Assembly: GCF_016808095.1 (NCBI RefSeq)
Contig: NC_068972.1
Location: 22,994,289 to 23,058,288 of the forward strand
Length of the DNA: 64,000 nt
From: Vigna angularis
Lineage: Eukaryota; Streptophyta; Magnoliopsida; Fabales; Fabaceae
Direction of reading: 5' to 3'
Shown here: positions 44,930 through 55,189 of the stretch, piece by piece
Layout: each line of letters begins with the position of its first letter
How positions within the stretch are numbered: the stretch's first letter is position 1
Notes under the pieces: generated by a model
What the model was told of the DNA's origin: nothing
The model's input: the letters and a program-made list of their open reading frames with translations, nothing else
The model's database searches: none
Translations under genes and position numbers: made by a program

Positions 44930-47110
44930 TATCAAAGACAAAAAACTGAAAAAATCACTAAAAAGCATAGTCCATGCAACCTTGGGGAGCTCAATTCTCC
45001 CAGTTGGGAGTCATGTTCAACTTTTTGTACAAACCACCAATATGCCTCTGGTAATTGATTACCAGAGGCTAGAGGGTCGTTTGTACAAAAACTTCAACTA
45101 TACTCCCCAACTGGATGAACAACACTCCCCATGAAGGGTGTTACTCTGTTTTTGGTAATTTTTTTCATTTTTTTAGATGAGTGACTAAGTTGAATGCTAT
45201 TGGGTGAGTTCCATGCACCAATGACGAAGTTAGGCCATTGATTTCTTAAAAAAAATGTCCATTTAGTTGGTTTTCTCCTACTGAGGTGACGTGCATGAAC
45301 ATTGTTGTAACACCCCTTCTCGGAGTGTCACATGAAAATTTTTCATTTTAATAATTAAGAAATATGTCATCTAATGTTGTTACAATACACAAATTTTAAA
45401 AGGCATTTTCAATAAATAATAGATTTGTGAACAATAGGGAAAAATATACATATAAGATAACGTGTTGTCAACTTTGACCTTTGCTGACTATTTTAATCAT
45501 AACTTTTCCCACATACCTCCAAATAATGTGATTCTTTTTTAATAGAAAATAGACTCAAAAATCTTTCAAATGACTACAAATTTGTAATTTTTGGACATTT
45601 TAGTAAGTATATTTAATTCCATAAGGTTAACATTTTATATATTCCTGCCAACAAACCTTTGCTGATTGTTTTGCTCTTAACTTTCTCCACCGAACTCCAA
45701 ATGAGTTTATTTTTGTTTTGTTGGAATATAGACTCAAATAGCTTTCCAATGACTACTAACTCATAATTTTTAGACCACTGTACTAAATGCAGTTAATTTC
45801 CCAAAAACAACGTTTTTCTTATTGAATTGTTGAGTAAAAAAGGTCATTTAGGTGCTTTCATGTAAGTTAGATGAGGTCCATGAGCATTGCTGGCTATTTT
45901 CTACCTTGGTAATCGATTACCATAAGATAAAGGACCATTTGTACCGAAACTTCAACTATACTCCCCAGTTGGATGAACAACACTCCCCAACTCTGTTTTT
46001 CTGACCTTTGCTGATTGTTTTGCTCTTAACTTTCTCCACCGAACTCCAAATGAGTTGATTCTTGTTTTGTTGAAATCTAGACTCAAAGAGCTTTCAAATT
46101 CACTAACTCATAATGTTTAGACCATTGTGCTAGGTGCACTTAAGTGCCCAAAAACAACGTTTTTCTAAGCTTCCTAAATGAGGTTACTTTCAAGTATTGT
46201 TTCATGTTTCTTATTTTAGATGAGTAAGTGATTTTAACGGTCATGGGTGCAAAAAAAATGTTTTTCTAAGCTTCCTAAATGAGTTTACTTTCAAGTTATT
46301 GTTTCATGTTTCTTATTTTAGATGGGTGAGTGAGTTTAATGGTCATGAGTGCTGATTAGTGCACCAATGAACACGTTAGGTCATTGAATTGTTGAGAAAA
46401 ATGTCATTTAGGTGTTTTCATGTAAGTTAGATGAGCTCCATAGGCATTTCTGGCCATTTTCTGCCCTGGTAATCGATTACAGGGGTCTTGTAATCGATTA
46501 CAAAAGGTCTAGGAGCCATTTGTACACAAACTTCAATGATACTCCCTAATTGGATGGACAACACTCCCCAACTCTATTTTTCTAACCTTTGCTAGTTGTT
46601 TTGCTCTTAACCTTCTCTACCGAACTCCAAATGAGTTGATTCTTGTTTTGTTGGAATCTATACTCAAAGAGCTTTCAAATGACTACTAACTCATAATTTT
46701 TAGACCACTGTACTTGGTGCAGTTAATTTCCTAAAAACAACATTTTTCTAAGCTTCTTAAATGAGTTTACTTTCAAGTTATTGTTTCATGTTTCTTATTT
46801 TAGATAGGTGAGTGAGTTTAACGATCATGGGGTGGGCAAACTACGATTTACAAGCACATTGGGTTTTTCCTCCTCAATGGAGTAGGAAAACTACGCTTTA
46901 AAGCACTTCCCACCACCAACCATTACCAAGATGTGTTACCCATTACAAAGTATTCAAAAAACCACCCTTAATGTCAAAAAATCTACCTTGGGGAGTGAGA
47001 CTCTCACAGTTGGGGAGTACACACCAACTTTTTGTACTAAAAGCCATTTAGATCCTGGTAATGGATTACAGGATGATGTAATCAATTACTAAGGCATGTC
47101 TTGCCTAAAA
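44930..47110. repeat. Tandem array of ~0.57-kb units with TAATCGATTA modules
   Basis: The phrase CCTTTGCTGATTGTTTTGC starts units at 45656, 46015 and 46586 (spacings 359 and 571 bp), with a diverged copy at 45478. Units share blocks in the order: CTCCAAATGAGTT, AGCTTTCAAATGACTACTAA, AAAAACAACGTTTTTCTAAG, TGTTTCATGTTTCTTATTTT, then a GTAATCGATTAC block and CAACACTCCCCAACTCT. The unit starting at 45656 appears to have lost ~210 bp. Related, looser copies occur at 44930-45120, 46980-47100 and 21.9-22.2 kb. A TGTAACACCCC at 45306 resembles a Ty3 LTR start, so the array may derive from one. Confidence 0.75.
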
Positions 47111-48170
47111 ATGGACTTTCATCCACAATTGACTTGGCAAATTTCAGTTATGAAGGACATTGAAATGGAATAAAAATTGTTCATAAAATCAAAACTGATG
47201 AATGATCAACAACGATGACCAACATTATTAGCAATTGAAATGGAATAAAAATTGTTCATAAAAATTGTTCATAACAATCACAAAGGGAATAACCTGCATC
47301 TTTATTAACATTCAAAATATTTATTACAATACATTTACATTTATCTACATTGATCTCCTACTTCCAATAATCACTAAATACAAAATTCACTCATGTTCGG
47401 ACGATATCCAATGTACGGGGTTCTACAAGCTCTACTCTTGTAACGCTTTTTTCATCCTTCCTTCATAAGGTTGTTTTTAACGTGTTTGTTTTTTTTTGTT
47501 CCTTCAAAGCCTCTCCAATTGTATTAGTTGATGCTTTCACAGAGGAGTAATAAATTTCTTTGCTTGATGCACCGACATCATCAACGAACTGAAATTTAAC
47601 AAAAATTACAATTGTATAAAATCATAAAAGGAAATTCTAACAATAAAGGAAAGGGAAAAAACCGAAACGAGATAGGGGAAAACCAAAGGTCATACGGTAT
47701 ATACCTTGCTCTCACTGGACAATTCCATTTCGCGCAATACAATCAACAGAATCAAACCAAAAAGGTGAGACCTTGAATAAACCAAAGAGAGCTTTCATTT
47801 ACAAAAAGAAAAATGAGACCTTAAAGAAAGAAAGGACACACCTTCAACAGAAAAACGAGACACCTTCAACAAAGAAAGTTTAAACCTTCAACAGATAAGA
47901 AAAAAGACACACCTTGAACTGAGAGTGCAGAGAGAACAAAAGACTGAAGAAAGAATGGAGAGTGGAGAGAGAACAAAAAATTTCAATTGTAGAGAGAGAA
48001 TTAATCATCTTTTTCTGAATGAAAAAGACAAGGGTATTTTGGGATTTATAAGTGTAATCTGATTACACTTTTCCACGTTACCTTTTTCAAATAAAAAAAA
48101 AATCATTTTAACTTGCTCCATTATTGTGCTGACACATAGCAGTTATGAAAAAGTTATCAAAAAAACATTG
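47110..48170. other. Unassigned interior of the CACTA interval
   Basis: No gene is seen. 47930-48010 is a GA-rich tract (GAGAGTGGAGAGAGAACAAA) that on the minus strand resembles a transposon leader like that at 43.5-43.75 kb. Confidence 0.4.
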
Positions 48171-48175
48171 TTAAC

Positions 48176-48360
48176 CTATCGCGGTCCTTGATGAATTTTA
48201 AACAAAGCACATGAATTACAAAAAGTAACGATATTAGGAATGGAAATATTAGAACTGTGTAAAAGTTGCTTAATGACTTGACGAGAAGTGTGACCCACAT
48301 AGGAGCATGCCAAATGTGGTATACAGTAGAGGGAATGTGCAAAAATGATAAGGAAAACAA
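48176..48360 (-). pseudogene. Ty1/copia pre-integrase fragment (right part of split relic)
   Basis: Read leftwards with one frame change, the translation shows a GHTSRQVIKQLL motif and a FCNSCALFKIHQGP motif, the His/Cys zinc-binding region that precedes copia integrase. Homology stops at ~48176, where the inserted element begins. The integrase core that should follow is missing from both sides. Confidence 0.65.
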
Positions 48361-48654
48361 AGTGTTAATATTGTGGAGTTTGATTTAGTTCTATACCATT
48401 TAGTATTGTGATTTTATTGTTCATTTTACTATATAAGTAACTCTATGTAAAGTTTAAAAAATACTAAAATACAAATACTAGTATATTCGTAGACATGGAC
48501 ATACTTGAGCCATGATAAATTTCTCTCTTAATTATCTTCTTACTATCATGGAGGTGAAAAGAATAAATATTATTTTAAATCTTTTTTACATAAGTAACAT
48601 ATTGTATGTTGAACATGTTACACAAGTATTTCCTTGAATGATTGTTCTTTTGAA

Positions 48655-48790
48655 AAAAGATTATTTATTTATTCGTCCAAAATTGTGATTTTGGAAAGAA
48701 CTACGACTACCTCGAAAGTTGGATTGACCACGATATGAGTTGGTGTTGGTATTCCAAGAATAACCGTATAAGATAACATAACACTCAAAT
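48655..48790 (-). pseudogene. Ty1/copia gag C-terminal fragment
   Basis: Leftwards translation gives a GYSWNTNTNSYRGQSNFRG-type Asn/Arg/Gly-rich segment, as found at the end of copia Gag near the nucleic-acid-binding region. It lies upstream of the pre-integrase fragment on the same strand, in the order expected for a single copia relic running from 48.8 to 42.5 kb. Confidence 0.5.
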
Positions 48791-48799
48791 CTCAAAAAT

Positions 48800-49365
48800 A
48801 ATAAAAACAAAAACTCAATTAAAAAATAAACATTTGAATCCTAATAAATTTTTTTATTAAAAATATAAACTTAAAAACTTAATCCAAACTTTATACAGAA
48901 TTGTTTATTAAATTTATTTTTAAATTACTACATTATCCATACATATAAAAGAATTGCAATCACACCTAACATTGGTTTATGGAATGCATGCGTAAAAGAG
49001 AGTAGTGGACGCCCAAACTCCAAAAGGAAGAGATTACTAATTATTAAGAATATGCCACCACATTTACTATACCTATACGTGTCCGTTAAATTAATCATAA
49101 TTATTTCAACATTTTTTTAATAATTTCAAAACACTTTTCAACTTAATTATATTTTCCCCAATCTATTATTCGTTTGAAAGTTTGATATTCATTTCAATTT
49201 TTGACATATTTTTCTTCTAACTTTTAAAATTACATAACAATTTGAGCGGTAATTGACTTGATTCCTTTGAATGAGATCTATAACTAAATATTGTGATAAT
49301 TAAAACATATGAAATTTTACTGAAAATAGTCAATTAAATTTTGCAATGAAGATTTATTGTTGACG
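48800..49365. other. AT-rich intergenic stretch
   Basis: Nothing recognisable; AT-rich sequence up to the Mutator-like target duplication. Confidence 0.65.
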
Positions 49366-49374
49366 TATTTTAAA

Positions 49375-50625
49375 GGTTTAATACATCATTTGGTCTCTAC
49401 TTTTAGGGGTTTGGTTCACACTGATCCTACTTTTTGAAAAAGTTCAGTAAAACTCTATATTTCGTTTAAAAATGTTCAATAAGGTCCTTTTCGCTGACGT
49501 CGTTAAAAACATAACGGTGCAGATGCCACCATGGCCAAACCTGAGTGAGTAGTTTTGTTTGATGATTATGTGACACTGTGAAGTGAAGTGAGTTGGTTGA
49601 AATGCAACGATGACCACTTAGCTGGCTCTGGAGTCTTTGATGAAGAAGCAAATAGCTGACCCCTTTTACCAATATTATTATGATTATTAGTAATTTCACC
49701 ATTGTAGACTCCGCCCTCTCTCTTTATTGGAGTCTTCTGCTTCTGTCTTTTAAGAATTTACCAATCCTATGATTCTTTTTTTCATCTATGTTCGATACTA
49801 AACTACAGATCCTTGAATCTTTTCTTGTTATTGTGGGTAGAATTTACCTTCCTTCCATGGGTTCTGTAATGTCACAGGCTCAAATCTACACTTTTCTCTG
49901 TTTGCTTTGTCATTCATTTTCATATCAATTTGTAATTAAAAATTAATAGATCTGAGCACCACCAATACAGAATAGAAAATCCTTTTTGAAGTATGGCTGT
50001 ATTTTCTTGTCTGTGCTGCTGAACGTTGTGAGTTTTTCAATGGGCAACTTTAAATTTTTCCTCTTTTTAATATATCTCATTTGATAGTTGAAACCCTAAT
50101 TTGCACAATCAAAGAAACAATGTGCAAGATGGTTCCTTTTGTATCGGTGTAGTTTTGATGTTGGCAGAGAAGAAGTAAAGGCAAAACGAAACTCCCATCA
50201 TTAATAGTTACAGTTCTTCGAGGAAAAGGTAATTAATTTGTTTATTAAGGATAATGAATGTTGATCGTTACAATTGATAAGCATTATAATTGCGCATTTT
50301 AGTCCTCCCTCTAATCACAGAAGCAACAAAAGAAAGTGAATGCTTCGTTAGGAAGCAAAGATATCTTATGCAGGTCAGTGTTTGAGCAACTATACATTGT
50401 CCCACTTCACTTCACATTCACATTGTCAGCATAATCATCAAACAAAACAGCTCACTCAGGTTTGGCCACGATGGCATCTACACCGTTATGTTTTTAACGG
50501 CGTCAGCGAAAAGGACTGTATTGAACATTTTTAAACGAAATATGGGACCTTTCTGAACTTTTTCAAAAGGTAGGATCAGTTTGAACCAAACCCCTAAAAG
50601 TAGGGACCAAATGATGTATTAAACC
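49375..50625. mobile_element. Mutator-like element, non-autonomous, 9-bp TSD
   Basis: Long inverted repeats of about 210 bp (49375-49590 and 50410-50625) start GGTTTAATACATCATTTGGTC at both ends. TATTTTAAA is duplicated on both sides (49366-49374 and 50626-50634), exactly the 9-bp length expected for Mutator. The ~0.8-kb interior has no long open frame. It is less AT-rich than the surroundings and includes stretches that could be captured exon pieces, but I recognise none. Confidence 0.92.
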
Positions 50626-50639
50626 TATTTTAAATCTTA

Positions 50640-51335
50640 AATATATTTATGATGATATAGTGTACCGTAGGGTCTCTTTTGGGACCAAACACCACCCAAA
50701 CTAATCACTCAGACTAACCATCTAGACCAATTATCTAGACTGTTTGCTCATACCGATCACTCAGGTCATTTATTCAGGCCGACTACTAAGTTCGTCCATC
50801 CAGACTGATTATTTAGGTTGTTTATCCAGGCCATGTTCAACATGACTTAAGAGTATGGTCAAATTATCAGTATAATGACTCATTAAGTCTCTAATGCAGA
50901 TTAAGATGTGATTGAGTTATCATTGGGCCAACAAAAGGTAAAGCCCCATCACAATTACTATAAATAAAGGTCTCAGGTATAACTTGAAGGATTAGACATA
51001 TTATATACATCACTTATTATGTTAACCGATCAGTTATATTACCGACTTAAGTGTTGGAGTGTCTTTGACATATACTCATCCATACGGCTTGGACAAGAAG
51101 GATGGAGAACAAAAAACGTAACTTAAATGATAGAGGACCATTAGGGAACCATCCGATCTTAAAGATAACTTAGAATGCTTTGAGTAATACCTCAACCTTG
51201 TACCCAAAACATAAAATATCAATTATCATCATCTTTAAAATTATTTGTTAATATTATCATTACTTTAAATAAAACTCTATTTTTAATTTTGTACCGGTGG
51301 CTTTCCTGTGTAGAATCGTTACATTAGCTATCATT
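50640..51335. other. Unassigned stretch with degenerate short repeats
   Basis: 50690-50830 has a loosely repeated motif of the type CCGATCACTCAGG / CCAATTATCTAGAC / CCGACTACTAAG about every 20-25 bp. The rest (TACCTCAACCTTGTACCCAAA, a TGATATAGTGTACC start near 50653) has an LTR-like feel, but I cannot find a partner copy. Confidence 0.35.
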
Positions 51336-51339
51336 AATG

Positions 51340-51530
51340 ACTTTGTTCTTTTGGGTGAATTTGGGGGAGATGATTTGAATGGATTTGAGTGGATTTGAGG
51401 GTTATTTTTTAGGTTTTTTTTTTTAGTGGATTTGTGGGTAATTGAGAGTGGATTTGGAAGTAAAGTTTGTGAGAATTAGTGTAAGATTTGATTGTGATAG
51501 ATTTAAAAAATTAGTTTAATTGGTAGAAAT
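51340..51530. repeat. Half of a Harbinger-type element related to 40525
   Basis: TTTGTTCTTTTGGGTGAATTTGG, then GATTTGAATGGATTTGAGTGGATTTGAGG and GAGAGTGGATTTGGAAGTAAAG match the left arm of the 40525 MITE with changes. No right arm follows within the next several hundred bases, so it is either the end of a longer element or a broken copy. Confidence 0.6.
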
Positions 51531-51854
51531 TAAAGATTACCAAAATGCCCCTGGTTATTAAAGTAATATTAAATGTTATTTATTAATGTTATATTTAATT
51601 GTAAAAATATTTATAAAGAAACAAAAATTATAAATAATTTTTAAAAATAAATAATAAAAATTATAATGTAGTAAAATGAATTTATTTTTAAATGTAGTAT
51701 TTGTTTATATAATTTACTACCAAGTAGTATCAATTTATTTGTTACGGAAGTAAGAATGATTAATTTTAAACAAACAAATAATTAAAGGAAGTTATAATAT
51801 TACATGACCTAAAAAAGTGGCAATATTTAAACATACAAATATATTTGTAATAGT

Positions 51855-52052
51855 TCATGATGACGTTGCTTCAATAAGGTATCGTTGCAATGCATTGAAA
51901 CGATATTGTATTGGCATCCCTATTAGACGTCTTGTATGGGATGGACGCGCAGATAAAAAGTCGAAGCACTGTATATGTCGTTGAAGAGCAACACATAGTC
52001 TTCTTGATTGATTAATTTGTTTTTGCAGTTCATCAATGATTGGAGAGTCCAT
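51855..52052 (-). other. Short ORF of unknown nature next to Harbinger end
   Basis: A 65-codon frame starts MDSPIIDELQ and includes RRLCVALQRHIQCFDFLSAR and RRLIGMPIQYRFNALQRYL. The composition is balanced and unlike the low-complexity neighbours, and a CTGCAAATTAG acceptor-like site immediately precedes the ATG, so it could be a last exon. I do not recognise it. Its position about 0.4 kb from a Harbinger-type end raises the possibility of a remnant transposon-encoded protein, which I cannot show. Confidence 0.3.
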
Positions 52053-52290
52053 CTAATTTGCAGATCAGCAGGTTGACAATAAATAAAACTAGCATAGATG
52101 ATGTGAAAGATAATAACATTGACAAATAGGTAAGGTAATATTTTAAACACATAAGTCAATTTAAGGAAACAAACTCTATAAACTTAAGTCAGCATAAATT
52201 TCATTATTTTCTAAACAGTGAAAATTAAACTCCATAAACTTAACTTATTTTACAAACTTCTATTAGTAGCACAAAATATGATGATATAAT

Positions 52291-52294
<4 letters not shown>

Positions 52295-52342
<48 letters not shown>
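52295..52342. repeat. (TA)n microsatellite
   Basis: Uninterrupted alternating TA of about 48 bp. Confidence 0.95.
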
Positions 52343-52345
<3 letters not shown>

Positions 52346-52631
52346 TAATAATAGAATTTTTGTTTTCCCCTTTTTAAATAGGATTGTATCAACTTTGTCT
52401 ATCACCAAGCCATATTTTTTTTATTAATACAAAGAGAAATGATATTACCTACCACATAAAATATAGCATAAATACACTATAATACGGTAAGAACTTTCAA
52501 TAAATATACCTATATATTTGTTGTTAACTAATTAACTTGAAATAAATAATATTAAATTTAAACGCAATAAATTATTTGGTTTGATATTTAATTTTGAATC
52601 TAAAATACCAAATTTAAATAAGAAAAAACTA

Positions 52632-52747
52632 AAGTAGAGGAAAAGAGTAGTGGCATTGGTTAGATAGTGGTCTTCAGTTTACAAAATGAACTCGATAAAT
52701 GATAGTGGTCTTAAAGTAGAGGAAAAGGAGTAGTGGCATTGGTTAGA
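52632..52747. repeat. Two copies of a 36-bp segment, 80 bp apart
   Basis: AAAGTAGAGGAAAAG(G)AGTAGTGGCATTGGTTAGA appears at about 52632 and again at about 52713, next to the GACGTC-rich element. It is a partial tandem duplication. Confidence 0.75.
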
Positions 52748-52851
52748 GGGTGCATGTGAGTGTTCTTCTGAACCACTCAACTGATCCTACCGATCCCAAA
52801 CAAAAGCTACGATGATAAACACCGCACCCAGCTGCTAGTGCAGAAAGGGCT

Positions 52852-53130
52852 TTAGACGTCCGTTTTTTGGGCCTTTTGACGTCCGACGTTCCCCCGACGT
52901 CTTTGTGGGTGACGTCATTCAGACGTCGGTTGTGAGGCCGGACGTCTATGTAGACGTCCGTTGTGTCAGGCCGGACGTCTATATAGACGTCCGCTGTGTC
53001 AGGCCGGACGTCTATATAGACGTCCGCTGTGAACCCTCGGACGTCCATATAGACGTCCGGCGCCTCGCCCCCGGACGTCTACTTGGCTGAATTGTTAGTG
53101 GTAGGGGCTGGGGGGTTGGACGTCCGTTTG
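52852..53130. repeat. Left GACGTC palindrome cluster
   Basis: At least ten AGACGTCCG/CGGACGTCT sites occur in under 280 bp, mostly as head-to-head pairs: CGGACGTCTATATAGACGTC (extended by CG) forms perfect 22-bp palindromes. Units about 31-37 bp apart begin GGCCGGACGTCTATATAGACG. Confidence 0.9.
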
Positions 53131-53398
53131 CATTCAAAAAAATTAATTTTCATAATTTGCTCAGACACGTGCATTGAAGTCTACATCATAAAATTGATAA
53201 GATTTCGGCAGCATTTCGCATTGGTCTCTGAAATACACAAAACGAGAGTAGTCAACGATGACCACAATCAAATATGCATCCGGAGAACAACACAAGTACT
53301 GAACCGAAATTTTATCAATCTTATCCATAAACTCCAATTGACATGTTATTGCAAATTATGAAAATTAATTTTCTCAAACTGTCCAATCGGACAATTCA

Positions 53399-53444
53399 AA
53401 ATTTAACACAAACGATTAAAAGATTAATCGTTTGTGTTAAATTT
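53399..53444. repeat. Perfect 20-bp inverted repeat with 6-base loop
   Basis: AATTTAACACAAACGATTA at 53399-53418 pairs with its exact reverse complement at 53425-53444. A second inverted pair, about 20 bp (AATTAATTTTCATAATTTG-type), lies around it at 53140-53160 and 53350-53372. Confidence 0.88.
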
Positions 53445-53924
53445 CAAACGGGAACTAAGTGTCACTCAATGATTTGATACTTATAATAACACAACTAATA
53501 CATGCATATTCAAAAGCCAATAACACATGCACACTTTAGAGTAAAAAACATGCATACACAAAACCCAATTACATGCATACAAAAAATTTTCAACCAACAA
53601 GCTAACCTGAAAAGTAGATTCGAAATGAAATGGAAGGAAATCGAGGAGGGAACGGCCTAAAACGTAGCCCAAAAACAGTCAAAGAAGCCGCCCAAGAACA
53701 CGCAAGAGACTGCAAAAAAACGGACCGAAAACGATTTTTAATCGGTTCAAATCAAAGGTATTTCATCACAGAGCAATGTAATCGGATTGAAAGTCAATTT
53801 AAACGGTCCAAAAGAGAGAAAACGCACCTGGAAAATCAATGGCGCAGACAACGTTCGCGGGGGGAAGACGATGAACAGTGAGCGTAACTGCTCGCGGGTT
53901 CGCGTTTCCAATATTAATACTGTT

Positions 53925-54335
53925 AGACGTCCGGTACTCTGGGGCCCCGACGTCTATCATATTATAGACATCCGGTTCATCACTAATATGACGTCTTTGG
54001 GGATTTAAAATTGATATTCGCGGGTGGTTTTAGACGTCCGTGGTGGTAGGCACAGACGTCTTTAATATTATAGACGTCCGTGGGAGGGGGACGGACGTCT
54101 ACTAGGCCTGAACAACTGAACGTTTCAACTCCCCATGTCAGCCCCTTAAACGTCCGTCCTGGGAGGGGCCGGACGTCTATAATATTATAGACGTCCGTGG
54201 GAGGGGGACGAACGTCTACTAGGCTGAACAACTGAACGTTTCAACTCCCCATGTCAGCCCCTTAAACGTCCGTCCTGGGAGGGCCCGGACGTCTATAATA
54301 TTATAGACGTCCGGCCCCCCATATCGGACGCTTAA
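53925..54335. repeat. Right GACGTC palindrome cluster with 116-bp repeat
   Basis: The same AGACGTCCG/CGGACGTCT sites occur as pairs separated by TATAATATTATA (a perfect 28-bp palindrome, twice). A 116-bp unit beginning CTGAACAACTGAACG is repeated at 54108 and 54224. The palindrome spacer differs from the left cluster (TATATA there, TATAATATTATA or longer here). Confidence 0.9.
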
Positions 54336-54417
54336 GGGGCTGAAGACAATTAATTCTCCCCCCATATCGTCTATAATGTGTTTGAGTGGTGGTGTATGTG
54401 TTTGAAGGGAGGAATGA

Positions 54418-54960
54418 CCGCTGGAATCAGAGGCCAAGAATAAGGAAACATTTGGTGAGGTTTTGGATGCAGCAATGTTTCTCATTTCTTTGTTGTTTGT
54501 AGCATTTGCTGCTTTAAGTTACTTTGCTTTTGGTGAAGAAACTCAAGGGGTTATCACTACCAATCTTGGACCAGGCATGATAAGTGCTTTAGTGCAGTTG
54601 GGTCTTGGCATCAACTTGTTCTTTACTTTCCCATTGATGATGAATCCAGTGAACAAGTTGGTAGAGAGACGGTTGTGGAATTTTAAGTACTGTTTGTGGT
54701 TAAGGTGGTTGTTGGTGTTGGCGGTAAGTTTGGTGGCAATTTTTGTGCCTAACTTTGCAGATTTTTTATCACTTATTGGTAGTAGCGTCTGTGTTATTCT
54801 TAGCTTTGTGTTGCCAGCTACGTTTCACTATTTGGTTTTCAAAGAAGAGATAGATTGGAGGTGTCTGGTTTGTGATGGGGCAATTGTGGTTTTTGGGTTG
54901 GTTATTGCAATTACAGGAACCTGGTCTTTGTTATCACTACAATTAAGAGTAAGAAGTTGA
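54418..54960 (+). pseudogene. C-terminal half of an AVT-type amino-acid transporter
   Basis: The frame resembles the C-terminal ~180 residues of plant vacuolar amino-acid transporters of the AVT3-like group (Aa_trans family). A PLESEAKNKETFGEVL segment starts right after a stop at 54415. Next come a membrane helix, the GYFAFGEET...ITTNLG-like loop (here SYFAFGEETQGVITTNLG), ALVQLGLGINLFFTFPLMMNP, FVPNFADFLSLIGSSVC and FGLVIAITGTW, ending at a natural-looking stop. About five membrane segments remain; the first half of the protein is missing. There are no frameshifts in the retained part. Family members export or import amino acids across the tonoplast. As placed, directly beside the GACGTC cluster and before a Mutator-type end, it is a truncated or captured fragment with no proper promoter. 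Confidence 0.85.
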
Positions 54961-55189
54961 TTTTGGTACATATAGATCACAAAGGCTTCCGATTTTTAGA
55001 GTATAAAATGCAAAACTGATGAAATCAGACCTGTACATGAAGCTTCGACCGCGACCGACAGCCAGCGGCGAGGCCCATGGCCTGACTTGATGAAGAACGT
55101 GCATTGGTTAATGGTTTTCGAATTCCAAATCCCTAATTACCTTTTCAATTCACTCTTTCCTGACCATTTTCAATTCCTAATCTATTATT

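Larger units (their letters stand above)
43158..48175 (+). mobile_element. CACTA (En/Spm)-type element, right end not found
   Basis: The left end CACTACAAGAAAAATGG is a classic CACTA terminus. It is followed by subterminal repeats of ATACGAAT/ATACGGAT in both orientations (43180-43440), then a CT-rich leader (about 43490-43760). Minus-strand copia sequence flanks the interval on both sides, which supports an insertion of about 5 kb. I cannot find TTTTCTTGTAGTG at the right, so the right border near 48175 is inferred from where copia homology resumes. There is no transposase; 44460-44650 reads like a short, stop-broken coiled-coil protein tail. The interval also contains the tandem array at 45.3-47.1 kb, which may be a later insertion. 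Confidence 0.55.
52835..54350. mobile_element. Probable CACTA-type non-autonomous element with GACGTC arrays
   Basis: Two clusters of GACGTC-centred palindromes (52852-53130 and 53925-54335) flank a ~0.8-kb non-coding core. Subterminal repeat clusters at both ends are typical of CACTA elements. The left border CTAGTGCAGAAAGGGCTTT resembles a CACTAGTGC-type end with the first bases changed. The core contains a TTTCGGCAGCATTTCGCATT stretch that I associate with plant CACTA elements, and G+C-rich AACG-containing sequence near 53620-53900. No right end or target duplication is clear. The repeated short open frames through the palindromes are not genes. Confidence 0.5.

Noticed and set aside
52743..54485. 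Several 60-100-codon frames reading DVYIDVR-type repeats
   Set aside because: They are translations of the GACGTC palindromes and occur on both strands.
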